IMG/VR virus record: IMGVR_UViG_3300025102_000381
Coordinates: 1-20,267 of that record
DNA length: 20,267 nucleotides
Strand: one strand, 5' to 3'
From: a virus
Shown one piece after another: positions 13,253 through 18,669 of the stretch. How positions within the stretch are numbered: the first letter of the stretch is position 1; every line of letters starts with the position of its first letter. A program made the position numbers and the translations under genes. The notes beneath the pieces were generated by a model. It worked only from the letters and a program-made list of their open reading frames with translations. It did not search any database and had not been told where the DNA came from.

Positions 13253-13430
13253 AAAATTTGTGGCCGATAATTTTTCTGTCGATGTTTCTGGACTCAAGCA
13301 GCAAGCCACAAGCCGCAAGCGTCAAGCCCCGAGCGACAAGAGCCTCAAGCGACAAGCTTCAAGCCCCAAGCAACAAGCATCAAGCTCCAAGCCACGAGCA
13401 GCAAGCTCCAAGATTCTTTTACCCTCATAA
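13239..13430 (+). CDS. Doubtful repeat-encoded ORF (63 aa)
   Basis: Starts inside the end of the Gp88-like gene (ATGGCC) without a clear SD. The first ~18 residues (MANTKKFVADNFSVDVSG) are ordinary; the rest (LKQQATSRKRQAPSDKSLKR onward) is a direct translation of the CAAGCNN array and is Lys/Gln/Ser/Ala-rich. It overlaps the tail of the nuclease gene on the other strand. Probably fortuitous, possibly a translated repeat. Confidence 0.2.
   Translation: MANTKKFVADNFSVDVSGLKQQATSRKRQAPSDKSLKRQASSPKQQASSSKPRAASSKILLPS
13295..13415 (+). repeat. Heptamer array CAAGCNN x17 (downstream of Gp88-like gene)
   Basis: Units start at 13295 and recur every 7 bp; one 2-bp insertion (13344-13345) breaks the phase. 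Position 1-5 (CAAGC) is kept in nearly all units, with CGAGC twice and CAAGA twice, while the last two bases vary freely. Conservation of the pentamer but not of the spacer argues against very recent slippage alone. Same orientation as the array at 12586. Confidence 0.88.
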
Positions 13431-13690
13431 AGTTTTATGTCACCGGAAGCAAGGGACTTGGCTAAGATGAAACTATTCTTTGGATGTCTAATATGCCAGG
13501 CTATTTGGTGTGCTGAGAAGGACAATTTTTTACTTCTACTTACTTTAAACTCAAGTGTAAAATAAAACTGGTTTTTGTTGTAACACAAAGCATCTGGCGT
13601 ACCTAAACTGCTAGTATTTTCTATTCTTGTATAGATTATTTCTGGTGTGTTTTTCTTAAAATAATTGTAAAATTTTGCCTCTGGTCCCAT
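13322..13690 (-). CDS. VRR-NUC/Hjc-like PD-(D/E)XK nuclease with repeat-encoded tail
   Basis: 122 aa. Residues 18-50 hold the nuclease core: YTRIENTSSLGTPDALC with Asp33, then FTLEFKV with Glu47 and Lys49, and Gln62 in SAHQIAWH. This (GxPD-x(13)-ExK, then HQxxWH) fits small phage PD-(D/E)XK enzymes of the VRR-NUC or resolvase-like type that cut branched or flap DNA. Residues ~93-122 (ILELAARGLELDACCLGLEA and on) are read from the complementary strand of the CAAGCNN array, so the native C-terminus was probably replaced or extended. The ATG lies in a 7-bp inverted repeat and there is no SD; the upstream stop is 24 bp away. Confidence 0.72.
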   Translation of the reverse strand: MGPEAKFYNYFKKNTPEIIYTRIENTSSLGTPDALCYNKNQFYFTLEFKVSRSKKLSFSAHQIAWHIRHPKNSFILAKSLASGDIKLYEGKRILELAARGLELDACCLGLEACRLRLLSLGA

Positions 13691-13714
13691 AAGATATTCA
13701 GAGTAAGATGGGAC
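13684..13714 (-). promoter_or_regulatory. Hairpin occluding the nuclease start codon
   Basis: GTCCCAT (minus strand, 13714-13708) pairs perfectly with ATGGGAC (13690-13684), which contains the start codon, across a 17-nt loop. The stop of the upstream 75-aa gene (TAG, 13716-13714) overlaps the first arm, so a terminating ribosome could open the stem. This suggests translational coupling; not proven. Confidence 0.45.
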
Positions 13715-13941
13715 TACAACTTCTTCTTAACTTTACCCATTCTCCAACTCTCTGTCGTCGATAACTCTAGCACAATTCTATGCGTCTCACGAGAACCAAG
13801 TATATTATTTTCCATCAGACTCATCGATATAATATCAAAATATCCATCGGGTGAATGGAACTCGCCTTGTGGTAACTTAACTTGTACTCTAGCATTCTGA
13901 CAGGTTGGACTTTTTAAGAACTTCTCTAACTGCTCTGCCAT
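13714..13941 (-). CDS. Small phage protein (75 aa), unknown function
   Basis: 75 aa from ATG 13941 (MAEQLEKFLKSPTCQNARVQ), preceded by GGAAAGATA; the frame also has an ATG at 13959 without SD. It contains a likely beta-rich segment (VQVKLPQGEFHSPDGYFDII, then ETHRIVLELS) and a lysine tail. Similar short proteins occur in marine phages but have no assigned role. It is followed by the nuclease gene and faces away from the small terminase. Confidence 0.65.
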   Translation of the reverse strand: MAEQLEKFLKSPTCQNARVQVKLPQGEFHSPDGYFDIISMSLMENNILGSRETHRIVLELSTTESWRMGKVKKKL

Positions 13942-13969
13942 TATCTTTCCGCTGATCATATTGACTTTT

Positions 13970-13993
13970 ACTTAATCTTACTCTAAATGTCAA
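13970..13993 (-). promoter_or_regulatory. Possible promoter between terS and the 75-aa gene
   Basis: TTGACA (minus, 13993-13988) is followed after 17 bp by a weak -10 (TAAAAG). A plus-strand TTGACT (13961-13966) faces it. The minus -35 lies over the terS start codon. Weak support for the -10 keeps confidence low. Confidence 0.35.
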
Positions 13994-14508
13994 ATATGGG
14001 AGTACCAAAAAGATTGACAGAAATGCAGCAAAAGTTTGCCCAATTATTGGTGACAAACGAAGGTAGAAAGACACCTACAGAATGTGCAATAGAGGCTGGC
14101 TATGACAAGGACACAGCATACGTTAGAGCATCTGAACTACGTAACCCAAAGAAGTATCCATTGGTTGTTAAATATATTGGTGAGATCAGAGAAGAATATC
14201 AAAAGAAGTACGACGTAGACTACGGGAAACACATAACAGAACTTGGCAAGATACGACAGCAAGCGTTAGCCAAAGGTGCTTGGTCTGCTGCTGTAAATGC
14301 AGAAGTAGCTAGAGGTAAGGCTGCTGGATTATATATTGAGCAAAAAATTATTCGTACAGGTAAGCTCGAAGATCTAACGTCTGAAGAACTAGAGAGTCGA
14401 ATGAAGACAATAATTGACGAGTATTCTCCGATTCTTGAGGGTGTTGATGAAAAAGAATTAAAAGAACGAGTGCTGTCAAAACCAGAATCTCCAAAAGATT
14501 CATCATAG
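13987..14508 (+). CDS. terS: Terminase small subunit (TerS)
   Basis: 173 aa. RLTEMQQKFAQLLVTNEGRK opens the DNA-binding domain, followed by TECAIEAGYDKDTAYVRASE, a helix-turn-helix of the Terminase_2 type (A-x-x-AGY, then A-x-x-RxxEL). The middle (YGKHITELGKIRQQALAKGA) and AAVNAEVARGKAAGLYIEQK form the oligomerising helical part; the tail is acidic. TerS recognises the packaging site and loads TerL. It is unusual that the gene is 3 kb from terL and on the opposite strand. The first ATG lacks an SD; ATG four codons on (MGVPKRL) is possible. Convergent overlap of 6 nt with the next gene. Confidence 0.85.
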   Translation: MSNMGVPKRLTEMQQKFAQLLVTNEGRKTPTECAIEAGYDKDTAYVRASELRNPKKYPLVVKYIGEIREEYQKKYDVDYGKHITELGKIRQQALAKGAWSAAVNAEVARGKAAGLYIEQKIIRTGKLEDLTSEELESRMKTIIDEYSPILEGVDEKELKERVLSKPESPKDSS

Positions 14509-14793
14509 AGTTATCTTTTCCATCTTCTTAATAATAGATCTAGGAAAACAATTTCTATCAGAGAACACAGCAGCTTCAGTATCATAACTTGAGAATGTCC
14601 AGACATACTTACTATTCTTATCAAAGATGTAGGCTTGAGATACCATTGTAGCTGGTAGTAACTTTCTCATCTCGTCCACTTCTGCGTGCCCGCTGTCCCC
14701 GCACGGATCGACCCAAACAATCTTATAGAAGTAATATTTTTTATTACCTATGGTTGCATATTTATATTTAGATTTCTTCCTGGTTCTGGGCAT
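14503..14793 (-). CDS. Uncharacterised phage protein (96 aa)
   Basis: 96 aa from ATG 14793 (MPRTRKKSKYKYATIGNKKY); the frame runs on upstream but into repeat-rich non-coding DNA. The body reads YKIVWVDPCGDSGHAEVDEM, then MVSQAYIFDKNSKYVWTFSS and DRNCFPRSIIKK. The pattern WVDxxGDSGHA, YxFxKxxxYxxTFxSYD, FSDRNxFP is recognisable from many marine phages but has no named function. No SD is visible before the ATG. The last codon overlaps the end of terS on the other strand. Confidence 0.68.
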   Translation of the reverse strand: MPRTRKKSKYKYATIGNKKYYFYKIVWVDPCGDSGHAEVDEMRKLLPATMVSQAYIFDKNSKYVWTFSSYDTEAAVFSDRNCFPRSIIKKMEKITL

Positions 14794-15029
14794 ATATGTT
14801 TTTAAAATATTTTTTATCAAAAATCCAATCCTAACCTTCCGCGCGGCCCCTATCAAAAGGTCACCTCGTCACCTGGTCACCTCTAAATTAAAAGTACACT
14901 TTTACAAATTTTAACTTTTTAAAAACATATAGACGGGGTGACTTTGGCGTAAAACCTAGCTTTTTGCGGGTCCCCGGTCACCTGAGCCCTGTCTCCTGTC
15001 CCTCGACACTGTGGCAGAAATAAGGCAAT
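14794..15029. other. Non-coding gap with GGTCACCT repeats
   Basis: 236 bp without a credible gene. It contains three head-to-tail octamers (14859-14882), a further GGTCACCT at 14976-14983, an inverted half-site (GGGGTGAC, 14934-14941), an interrupted palindrome AAAAGT-AC-ACTTTT (14889-14902) and AT-rich sequence between them. This combination could be an origin-like or operator region; no RNA or promoter was identified with confidence. Confidence 0.45.
14859..14882 (+). repeat. Tandem octamer (G/C)GTCACCT x3
   Basis: GGTCACCT, CGTCACCT and GGTCACCT follow each other with no gap. Another GGTCACCT lies at 14976-14983 and a reverse-oriented version at 14934-14941. GGTCACC is itself palindromic around its centre, apart from the middle base. 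Confidence 0.75.
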
Positions 15030-15047
15030 CTAGTCTTTTTTTGCCTT
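15022..15047 (-). terminator. Weak hairpin at the end of the exonuclease operon
   Basis: AAGGCAA (minus, 15047-15041) pairs with TTGCCTT (15028-15022) across a 12-nt A-rich loop, followed by ATTTCT. It straddles the stop of the 62-aa gene. The stem is short and the U-tract poor, so termination is only possible. Confidence 0.35.
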
Positions 15048-15218
15048 AATTGTCTCATTCTTGACAAGTTCTCGCCCTTTTTTGTTTCGGTATTTTATCT
15101 GTACCGTGACGCCTGGGGCCAGTTTCGTCTGCAAAGAACTTAACATCTTCTTGTAGCTCATCGCCTCAATCTTGTCAGATTGTCCGTCGGGTTTAGTTAT
15201 CTCGTACGTGTATCTCAT
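15030..15218 (-). CDS. Small phage protein (62 aa), unknown function
   Basis: 62 aa (MRYTYEITKPDGQSDKIEAM, then SYKKMLSSLQTKLAPGVTVQ and IKYRNKKGRELVKNE). Looks like a small beta-rich fold: an N-terminal strand pair, one helix and a second strand pair. It overlaps the end of the exonuclease gene by 26 nt and is probably the last gene of the operon. Similar proteins accompany exonucleases in marine phages as I recall; function unknown. Confidence 0.65.
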   Translation of the reverse strand: MRYTYEITKPDGQSDKIEAMSYKKMLSSLQTKLAPGVTVQIKYRNKKGRELVKNETIKAKKD

Positions 15219-15882
15219 TGTAATATCTATCTAATCGTTCTAAAAATTTATACATACAGTTTTTAAAATCTTTACCTTTTATTTGAAACTTTTGAAAGTA
15301 GTTATCGGGTGTACACATTAAAATAACACCTTGCCTGATCCCTGTATCATAGATCTGGTTATGTGCCATCGCGTACGCTGCCAACTGTAAGAAATAATCT
15401 TCGATCCATTCTTTACGCTTTGGCTTGTTCGATTGTTTAAAGTCCACAATACTCTCTTCATAATCATACACACCAACGAGATCTGTAGCGCCCGCATAAA
15501 GGCCTGGATACCATAACGTAACCTCGGAGCCCCATACCTCTTGTAAATCGCCTAAACCTTTGTCTATGACGGTCTGAGCCATACTTTTAGCGGTCTTACC
15601 CTCTGGTGTTAGGTCCAAATGTCCTTGACCCAAAATGAACTTCTCTAAATGTAAATGCATATTAGAACCTCTGGACGCTGATTGTTCCTTGATTCTATCT
15701 GCCTCAATCTTGCCTTTTTTTGCTCGCCATTCAGCTAACTTTCGTTTCTTTTCTTCGGACTGGGTGGCTTGTAAAATGGTTGTAACACTTGGTAACTTTT
15801 CTTTACCTACATCATAGGTTCGGATACCATCTGTTGTACTACGACTCGAAGGCGGGTAGTGATAAAGTTTATTCCACTTCAT
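15193..15882 (-). CDS. RecB/Cas4-like PD-(D/E)XK exonuclease
   Basis: 229 aa. LPSVTTILQATQSEEKKRKL (30-49) is the usual N-terminal block of this family; RGSNMHLHLE (71-80) gives the His76/Glu80 patch; GSEVTLWYPGLYAGATDLVG (118-137) contains Glu120 and Asp134; SIVDFKQSN (144-152) gives the catalytic Asp147-x-Lys149; QLAAYAMAH (166-174) is the Q-x-x-x-Y motif. Such phage exonucleases degrade or resect DNA for replication and recombination or recycle host DNA. The start overlaps the previous stop by four bases (ATGA). Confident on fold, less on exact role. Confidence 0.85.
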   Translation of the reverse strand: MKWNKLYHYPPSSRSTTDGIRTYDVGKEKLPSVTTILQATQSEEKKRKLAEWRAKKGKIEADRIKEQSASRGSNMHLHLEKFILGQGHLDLTPEGKTAKSMAQTVIDKGLGDLQEVWGSEVTLWYPGLYAGATDLVGVYDYEESIVDFKQSNKPKRKEWIEDYFLQLAAYAMAHNQIYDTGIRQGVILMCTPDNYFQKFQIKGKDFKNCMYKFLERLDRYYNEIHVRDN

Positions 15883-16004
15883 TTACGCTTTCGGTGTCGG
15901 CCCATATACCAGTCGCCTGGTTCATAGTCCCATCGTTTACCGTGATGACCTCTTATATCCGCGTACCACATTCTAAGTCTTACAATTATCTTTCTCCAAC
16001 TCAT
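15879..16004 (-). CDS. Tiny Trp/Arg-rich protein (41 aa)
   Basis: 41 aa, linked by ATGA overlaps to the HNH gene upstream and to the exonuclease downstream. Sequence parts SWRKIIVRLRMWYADIRG and HHGKRWDYEPGDWYMGRHR are Trp- and Arg-rich; the RGHHGxxWDxEPGDW pattern recurs in small marine phage proteins (recalled). Function unknown; perfect coupling to neighbours supports that it is translated. Confidence 0.62.
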   Translation of the reverse strand: MSWRKIIVRLRMWYADIRGHHGKRWDYEPGDWYMGRHRKRK

Positions 16005-16468
16005 ATACTTCTATCGGTTAGTCTTTCCATTTCTTCATAAACTTTCATTATATTTAACACGTCTGCTGGAGTTACAGCATTTTTTCTTTTATTGCAACCT
16101 GCACAGCAAAATACAATATTACCTTTCTCATATGGACGCAAAGGGTTTAGTCGGTCAATAGACATATTCGTATTGATATGCACACGTTGAATTTTTTTAG
16201 GAAGCTTCATTCTTTTTTGTGCACGAGTTTTTTCTCTGGCAGAAATAAAAGTCATTGGCTGCTCACAATACATACAAAGTTTGCCGTCTGTGTCAGGATA
16301 TTTCTCTTTCATAAAAATAATCTGGTTCATATACAGTTGAAAATACTGTTGCTTATCAACGATACACTGTCTATAGGTGTGGGGGCGTCTCTTTCGATAC
16401 GAGGGCTTTGCAAAGTGATTCCACAATACATTCAAATGTTTACGATCTAGAGGAAGTTTGGATGGCAT
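16001..16468 (-). CDS. HNH-type endonuclease-like protein
   Basis: 155 aa from ATG 16468; a longer frame would use TTG. KLCMYCEQPMTF (63-74) gives Cys65 and Cys68, NMSIDRLNPLRPYEKGNIVF (101-120) is the beta-beta part with Asp105 and Asn117, and CCAGCNKRKN (121-130) supplies the second Cys pair (121/122 and 125) and Asn126. This is the HNH/His-Me finger layout of the SxDRxxxxxxYxxxNIxxxCxxCNxxK type. It may nick or cut DNA, as a homing-like or packaging-aiding enzyme; the usual catalytic His is not evident at the SIDR position, so activity is uncertain. Starts three bases after the previous stop. Confidence 0.75.
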   Translation of the reverse strand: MPSKLPLDRKHLNVLWNHFAKPSYRKRRPHTYRQCIVDKQQYFQLYMNQIIFMKEKYPDTDGKLCMYCEQPMTFISAREKTRAQKRMKLPKKIQRVHINTNMSIDRLNPLRPYEKGNIVFCCAGCNKRKNAVTPADVLNIMKVYEEMERLTDRSI

Positions 16469-16470
16469 TA

Positions 16471-16647
16471 TTAACAGTCGTCGTTTGGCTCCCTGTATCC
16501 TGTCCCTTTTTGCCTGTTGCCCCAACGCTTCTGCCAGGCATAAACACTCATCTTACTACCGATGGTTTCCATCCAAGACAAAGGTTTATCAATCATCCTC
16601 TTTAGAATCATTCTAAGTTTGGTAATTGCATCTGGTATGGTAGTCAC
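16471..16647 (-). CDS. Small basic protein (58 aa) with GTG start
   Basis: GTG at 16647 with AAGGAG five bases upstream; the GTG overlaps the previous stop (GTGA). The product (TTIPDAITKLRMILKRMIDK, then PLSWMETIGSKMSVYAWQKR and WGNRQKGTG) is basic with an amphipathic N-terminal helix. It ends three bases before the HNH start. Too short for automatic calls, but its signals are good. Function unknown. Confidence 0.6.
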   Translation of the reverse strand: MTTIPDAITKLRMILKRMIDKPLSWMETIGSKMSVYAWQKRWGNRQKGTGYREPNDDC

Positions 16648-16874
16648 ATATCTCCTTGATTTCTAAACTGATCTTTAGCATAAAACGCAACTTCTTTCTC
16701 TAGCCTTTTTATTTCTTGTCTAAGCTCTAGTATCTCACGTTCTATCTTTTCGTTATGTTGATGTAGCTTCGCGTTTCTAAACTCTGATACACGTATTTTT
16801 TCTTCTAGATCATTAGGACCACGTAAATTATCCAAAGTTTTTTCTAGATCTTTACAATCTTTATCGCTCATCAT
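16644..16874 (-). CDS. Coiled-coil protein (76 aa)
   Basis: 76 aa. After a short acidic start (MMSDKDCKDLEKTLDNLRG) residues 25-66 form a clear coiled coil with heptad Leu/Ile positions (AKLHQHNEKIEREILELRQE, then IKRLEKEVAFYAKDQF). It probably dimerises. Overlaps its upstream gene by 14 nt and its downstream gene by four. Function unknown; coiled-coil partners of phage replication or recombination proteins are possible. Confidence 0.65.
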   Translation of the reverse strand: MMSDKDCKDLEKTLDNLRGPNDLEEKIRVSEFRNAKLHQHNEKIEREILELRQEIKRLEKEVAFYAKDQFRNQGDM

Positions 16875-17025
16875 TGTCTTTACCTTTAAAAAATATTTTT
16901 AAAAAGTCAGCATAATCTACACCAGCATCTTGTAGAGCTTTTAAATCTGCAAGAGTTGGCTCAGGTTTTTTGGGCATCGGGACATCAGCGTTCCTATACT
17001 CTTCTTCTTTAGTCATAGGTTTCAT
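16861..17025 (-). CDS. Small phage protein (54 aa), unknown function
   Basis: Start placed at ATG 17025 (MKPMTKEEEYRNADVPMPKK) because AAGGA stands seven bases upstream; an in-frame ATG at 17067 lies inside the previous gene. The C-terminal half (TLADLKALQDAGVDYADFLK) is a helix followed by a lysine-rich end. Function unknown. Part of the overlapping operon read leftwards. Confidence 0.58.
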   Translation of the reverse strand: MKPMTKEEEYRNADVPMPKKPEPTLADLKALQDAGVDYADFLKIFFKGKDNDER

Positions 17026-17035
17026 ATCTCTTTCC

Positions 17036-17224
17036 TTATTCATTTGTGACATAGTCTTGTGTTTCAATGGCCCCCCTTATTGTTATATCAGATTTTCTTT
17101 TCTTAAAGTCTGTTCTGTTACAGCTTATATACTTCTTGATATTTTGTTTGGTATCAATCATAAAAGTTTTAGCAATATCATCACGACAATTTTTAAATGT
17201 TATTGTTAGTGTTTTACGTTTCAT
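17036..17224 (-). CDS. Small basic protein (62 aa), unknown function
   Basis: 62 aa (MKRKTLTITFKNCRDDIAKT, then FMIDTKQNIKKYISCNRTD and SDITIRGAIETQDYVTNE). Probably alpha/beta; two Cys at 13 and 35. The ATG overlaps the previous stop (ATGA). No family recognised. It shares the MKRK opening with the gene before it. Confidence 0.58.
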   Translation of the reverse strand: MKRKTLTITFKNCRDDIAKTFMIDTKQNIKKYISCNRTDFKKRKSDITIRGAIETQDYVTNE

Positions 17225-17421
17225 ATTTTAGACACCTCACTTATTGTTATAAGGTAATCTTTATTTTTATAATTAATCTCTAAATCTCTTTCAGGTTCGT
17301 TTAGAGCATTTATAAAAAATCCTGATCCAGTATGATTTAAAGTCTTATGCTTATCCATAAATCTTTGAAATATATTACCTATTTCTAAGACTCTTGACGG
17401 TTTCATTTTTTTACGTTTCAT
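17221..17421 (-). CDS. Small phage protein (66 aa), unknown function
   Basis: 66 aa (MKRKKMKPSRVLEIGNIFQR, FMDKHKTLNHTGSGFFINAL, then DLEINYKNKDYLITISEV). A helical first half and a beta-hairpin-like end are suggested by residue pattern. AAAGGAAAT precedes the ATG. The stop overlaps the next start by four bases. No family recognised. Confidence 0.6.
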   Translation of the reverse strand: MKRKKMKPSRVLEIGNIFQRFMDKHKTLNHTGSGFFINALNEPERDLEINYKNKDYLITISEVSKI

Positions 17422-17430
17422 ATTTCCTTT

Positions 17431-17595
17431 CTACTTTTTTGTACAGTTCTCTCTTGATATGTTTACTTCACCTTTTTCTTTTAACCACACATAGCTCCAT
17501 TCACTGTTACCAGGCGTGCACGCTTTACCAAATTGCACTCGGTATGTGCAGCTTGTAAGTAGCAAAGCGATTAATATCGTATTTATTATCTTCAT
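17431..17595 (-). CDS. Small predicted lipoprotein (54 aa)
   Basis: 54 aa. MKIINTILIALLLTSC is a complete lipoprotein signal: positive start, hydrophobic core, and lipobox LTSC with Cys16 as the acylated residue. The mature part (38 residues, Cys26 and Cys51) may carry a disulfide. AGGAGG is an excellent SD. The start overlaps the stop of a second lipoprotein gene (ATGA). Small phage lipoproteins can be outer-membrane spanins, exclusion or lysis-timing factors; none is shown here. Confidence 0.72.
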   Translation of the reverse strand: MKIINTILIALLLTSCTYRVQFGKACTPGNSEWSYVWLKEKGEVNISRENCTKK

Positions 17596-17723
17596 TTTTT
17601 CTTTCCTCCTGTAAGAAGTTGTTTAACGATTGTAGATGTAGGATCTAACAAATCTCCTGGGTCCATAGTTTTACTGCAGCTTGTTAAGATCAACACCGCT
17701 ATAATCATAGCTAGGGTTTTCAT
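17592..17723 (-). CDS. Small predicted lipoprotein (43 aa)
   Basis: 43 aa. MKTLAMIIAVLILTSC ends in lipobox LTSC (Cys16), leaving a mature peptide of only 28 residues (CSKTMDPGDLLDPTSTIVKQ onward). AAGGAGAAATAG is a strong SD before the ATG. The gene starts 53 nt inside the zinc-ribbon gene in another frame and its TGA overlaps the next lipoprotein start. The two signal peptides are alike, so a duplication is possible. Function unknown. Confidence 0.7.
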   Translation of the reverse strand: MKTLAMIIAVLILTSCSKTMDPGDLLDPTSTIVKQLLTGGKKK

Positions 17724-17853
17724 CTATTTCTCCTTCCGAGTTACACATTGGACACTGAACAATAACATCTCTCTTAAACTCTGGACTCTCCGTAACCTTG
17801 AAGTATCCATTACCCATACATCTAGGACAGATCTTTTTTGCTTTTGACATCAT
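17671..17853 (-). CDS. Zinc-ribbon protein with DnaJ-like CxxCxGxG motif (60 aa)
   Basis: 60 aa. Cys9-Pro-Arg-Cys12-Met-Gly-Asn-Gly and Cys34-Pro-Met-Cys37-Asn-Ser-Glu-Gly form one zinc site of the DnaJ cysteine-repeat type (CxxCxGxG). A short beta hairpin lies between (YFKVTESPEFKRDVIVQ). The tail is acidic (DENPSYDYSGVDLNKLQ). Role unknown; such mini zinc ribbons in phages may bind host proteins or nucleic acid. Overlaps its upstream gene by 32 nt. Confidence 0.68.
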   Translation of the reverse strand: MMSKAKKICPRCMGNGYFKVTESPEFKRDVIVQCPMCNSEGEIDENPSYDYSGVDLNKLQ

Positions 17854-17971
17854 CTTTATTTACAGGTTTTAGATTCATCAACATAGCCATCAAAGCGTAT
17901 ACTTCTGCATACGGTCTTCTTGCCATATAATCGATAAGATCTTTTCTTTGTTCTGGTGTTAGTTCTAACAT
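17822..17971 (-). CDS. Small helical protein (49 aa), unknown function
   Basis: 49 aa. LELTPEQRKDLIDYMARRPY, then AEVYALMAMLMNLKPV form two helices; the rest is lysine/aspartate-rich. The ATG overlaps the stop of the RHH-like regulator (TAATG), so it is likely translated with it and might be its partner, for example as an antitoxin/toxin-like or repressor/anti-repressor pair; that is speculation from position alone. Confidence 0.6.
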   Translation of the reverse strand: MLELTPEQRKDLIDYMARRPYAEVYALMAMLMNLKPVNKDDVKSKKDLS

Positions 17972-18150
17972 TAGTCTTTCTCCTTCTTAATCTTACCATT
18001 TAATTTTTTTAACTCAAGGTTGGTAAGAACCTCAATTGTTTTACTAATAGATAATGTCGCTCCATCCACTTTAACTTTTGATATCTTAATCAAATTGTTA
18101 TAAACAGAATGTGGTAAAGACACGTTTCTATATTTTGTTATATCAGTCAT
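17971..18150 (-). CDS. Ribbon-helix-helix-like transcriptional regulator (59 aa)
   Basis: 59 aa. TKYRNVSLPHSVYNNLIKIS gives the short basic beta strand (RNVSLP) followed by helix A; KVKVDGATLSISKTIEVLTN gives the turn and helix B. Strand, helix, LSISKTI turn and helix match the RHH/CopG/Arc layout, and the length is typical. AAGGAAAGAA precedes the ATG. It is the first gene after a near-consensus promoter whose spacer holds ATAGGATA, so autoregulation is plausible. The fold call is by pattern, not alignment. Confidence 0.62.
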   Translation of the reverse strand: MTDITKYRNVSLPHSVYNNLIKISKVKVDGATLSISKTIEVLTNLELKKLNGKIKKEKD

Positions 18151-18173
18151 TTCTTTCCTTTTGTTCTTGACTC

Positions 18174-18203
18174 ATTATATAGGATAGTCAAAGGAGATGT
18201 CAA
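18174..18203 (-). promoter_or_regulatory. Near-consensus early promoter TTGACA-18-TATAAT
   Basis: Minus strand TTGACA (18203-18198) and TATAAT (18179-18174), 18 bp apart; the sequence TATCCTATATAAT places an ATAGGATA-type site right at the -10. It reads into the long overlapping operon 18150 to 15030. Its -35 overlaps the region just before the GTG of the divergent gene at 18204. Confidence 0.8.
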
Positions 18204-18416
18204 GTGAAGTTTATGTTAGTTATGACCATATGTTCTGCCACATTTCAGACTTGTTTGCCTCCTAGTGATGTGCGACCAGTCTACGATAGCCATTATGATT
18301 GTGCAACCGCAGGTTATCTTAATGCGCTTGGTGTGTTACAAGAATTAGATATTGATTCTGTAAACGATAATAAACTTGTAGTTAATTTTAAATGCTACCC
18401 ACAATCAGATATTTAA
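18204..18416 (+). CDS. Small two-Cys phage protein (70 aa)
   Basis: 70 aa from GTG 18204; AAGGAG lies eight bases upstream. KFMLVMTICSATFQTCLPPS is a hydrophobic strand-like opening, then YDSHYDCATAGYLNALGVLQ and KLVVNFKCYPQS. The layout (hydrophobic start, Ser/Asp-Cys in the middle, F-x-C near the end) recurs in marine phage hypothetical proteins and in two others here (18417-18644, 19919-20131). No clear signal peptide. Convergent with the next gene, stop to stop with no gap. Function unknown. Confidence 0.65.
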   Translation: MKFMLVMTICSATFQTCLPPSDVRPVYDSHYDCATAGYLNALGVLQELDIDSVNDNKLVVNFKCYPQSDI

Positions 18417-18644
18417 TTATTGTGGGACGTTATCAGAGCACACATATCCGATAACTTGTTTACCATCATACTCGTGATAATAAAGACTACTAAACATTTT
18501 TCTCTTTTTTCTTTCGTGCACTTTTACATTGTGTGTATACCAAGACTCACAACTTACTTTTGAGGGTATTTCAAAACTGTGTTGTTTAATATCGCCCATC
18601 GGCGTTAGATATAACAGAGTTATCATTGTTATTTTTTCAAACAT
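18417..18644 (-). CDS. Small two-Cys phage protein (75 aa)
   Basis: 75 aa. MITLLYLTPMGDIKQHSFEI is the hydrophobic opening, SKVSCESWYTHNVKVHERKK holds the middle Cys32, and VIGYVCSDNVPQ the terminal Y-x-Cys. It follows a ~250-nt structured leader-like region with a good promoter, so it may be translated from that transcript. Only a weak GAGAAAG lies before the ATG. Function unknown. Confidence 0.6.
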   Translation of the reverse strand: MFEKITMITLLYLTPMGDIKQHSFEIPSKVSCESWYTHNVKVHERKKRKMFSSLYYHEYDGKQVIGYVCSDNVPQ

Positions 18645-18669
18645 TTTAGTTTTATATCTTTCTCAAAAC

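Noticed and set aside
13295-13415. CRISPR array
   Set aside because: The repeat unit is 7 bp with 2 variable bases; there are no 20-40 bp repeats, spacers or cas genes.
13889-14074. 61-codon minus frame opposite the terS start
   Set aside because: Antisense to terS and overlapping the 75-aa gene in another frame; no start signals.
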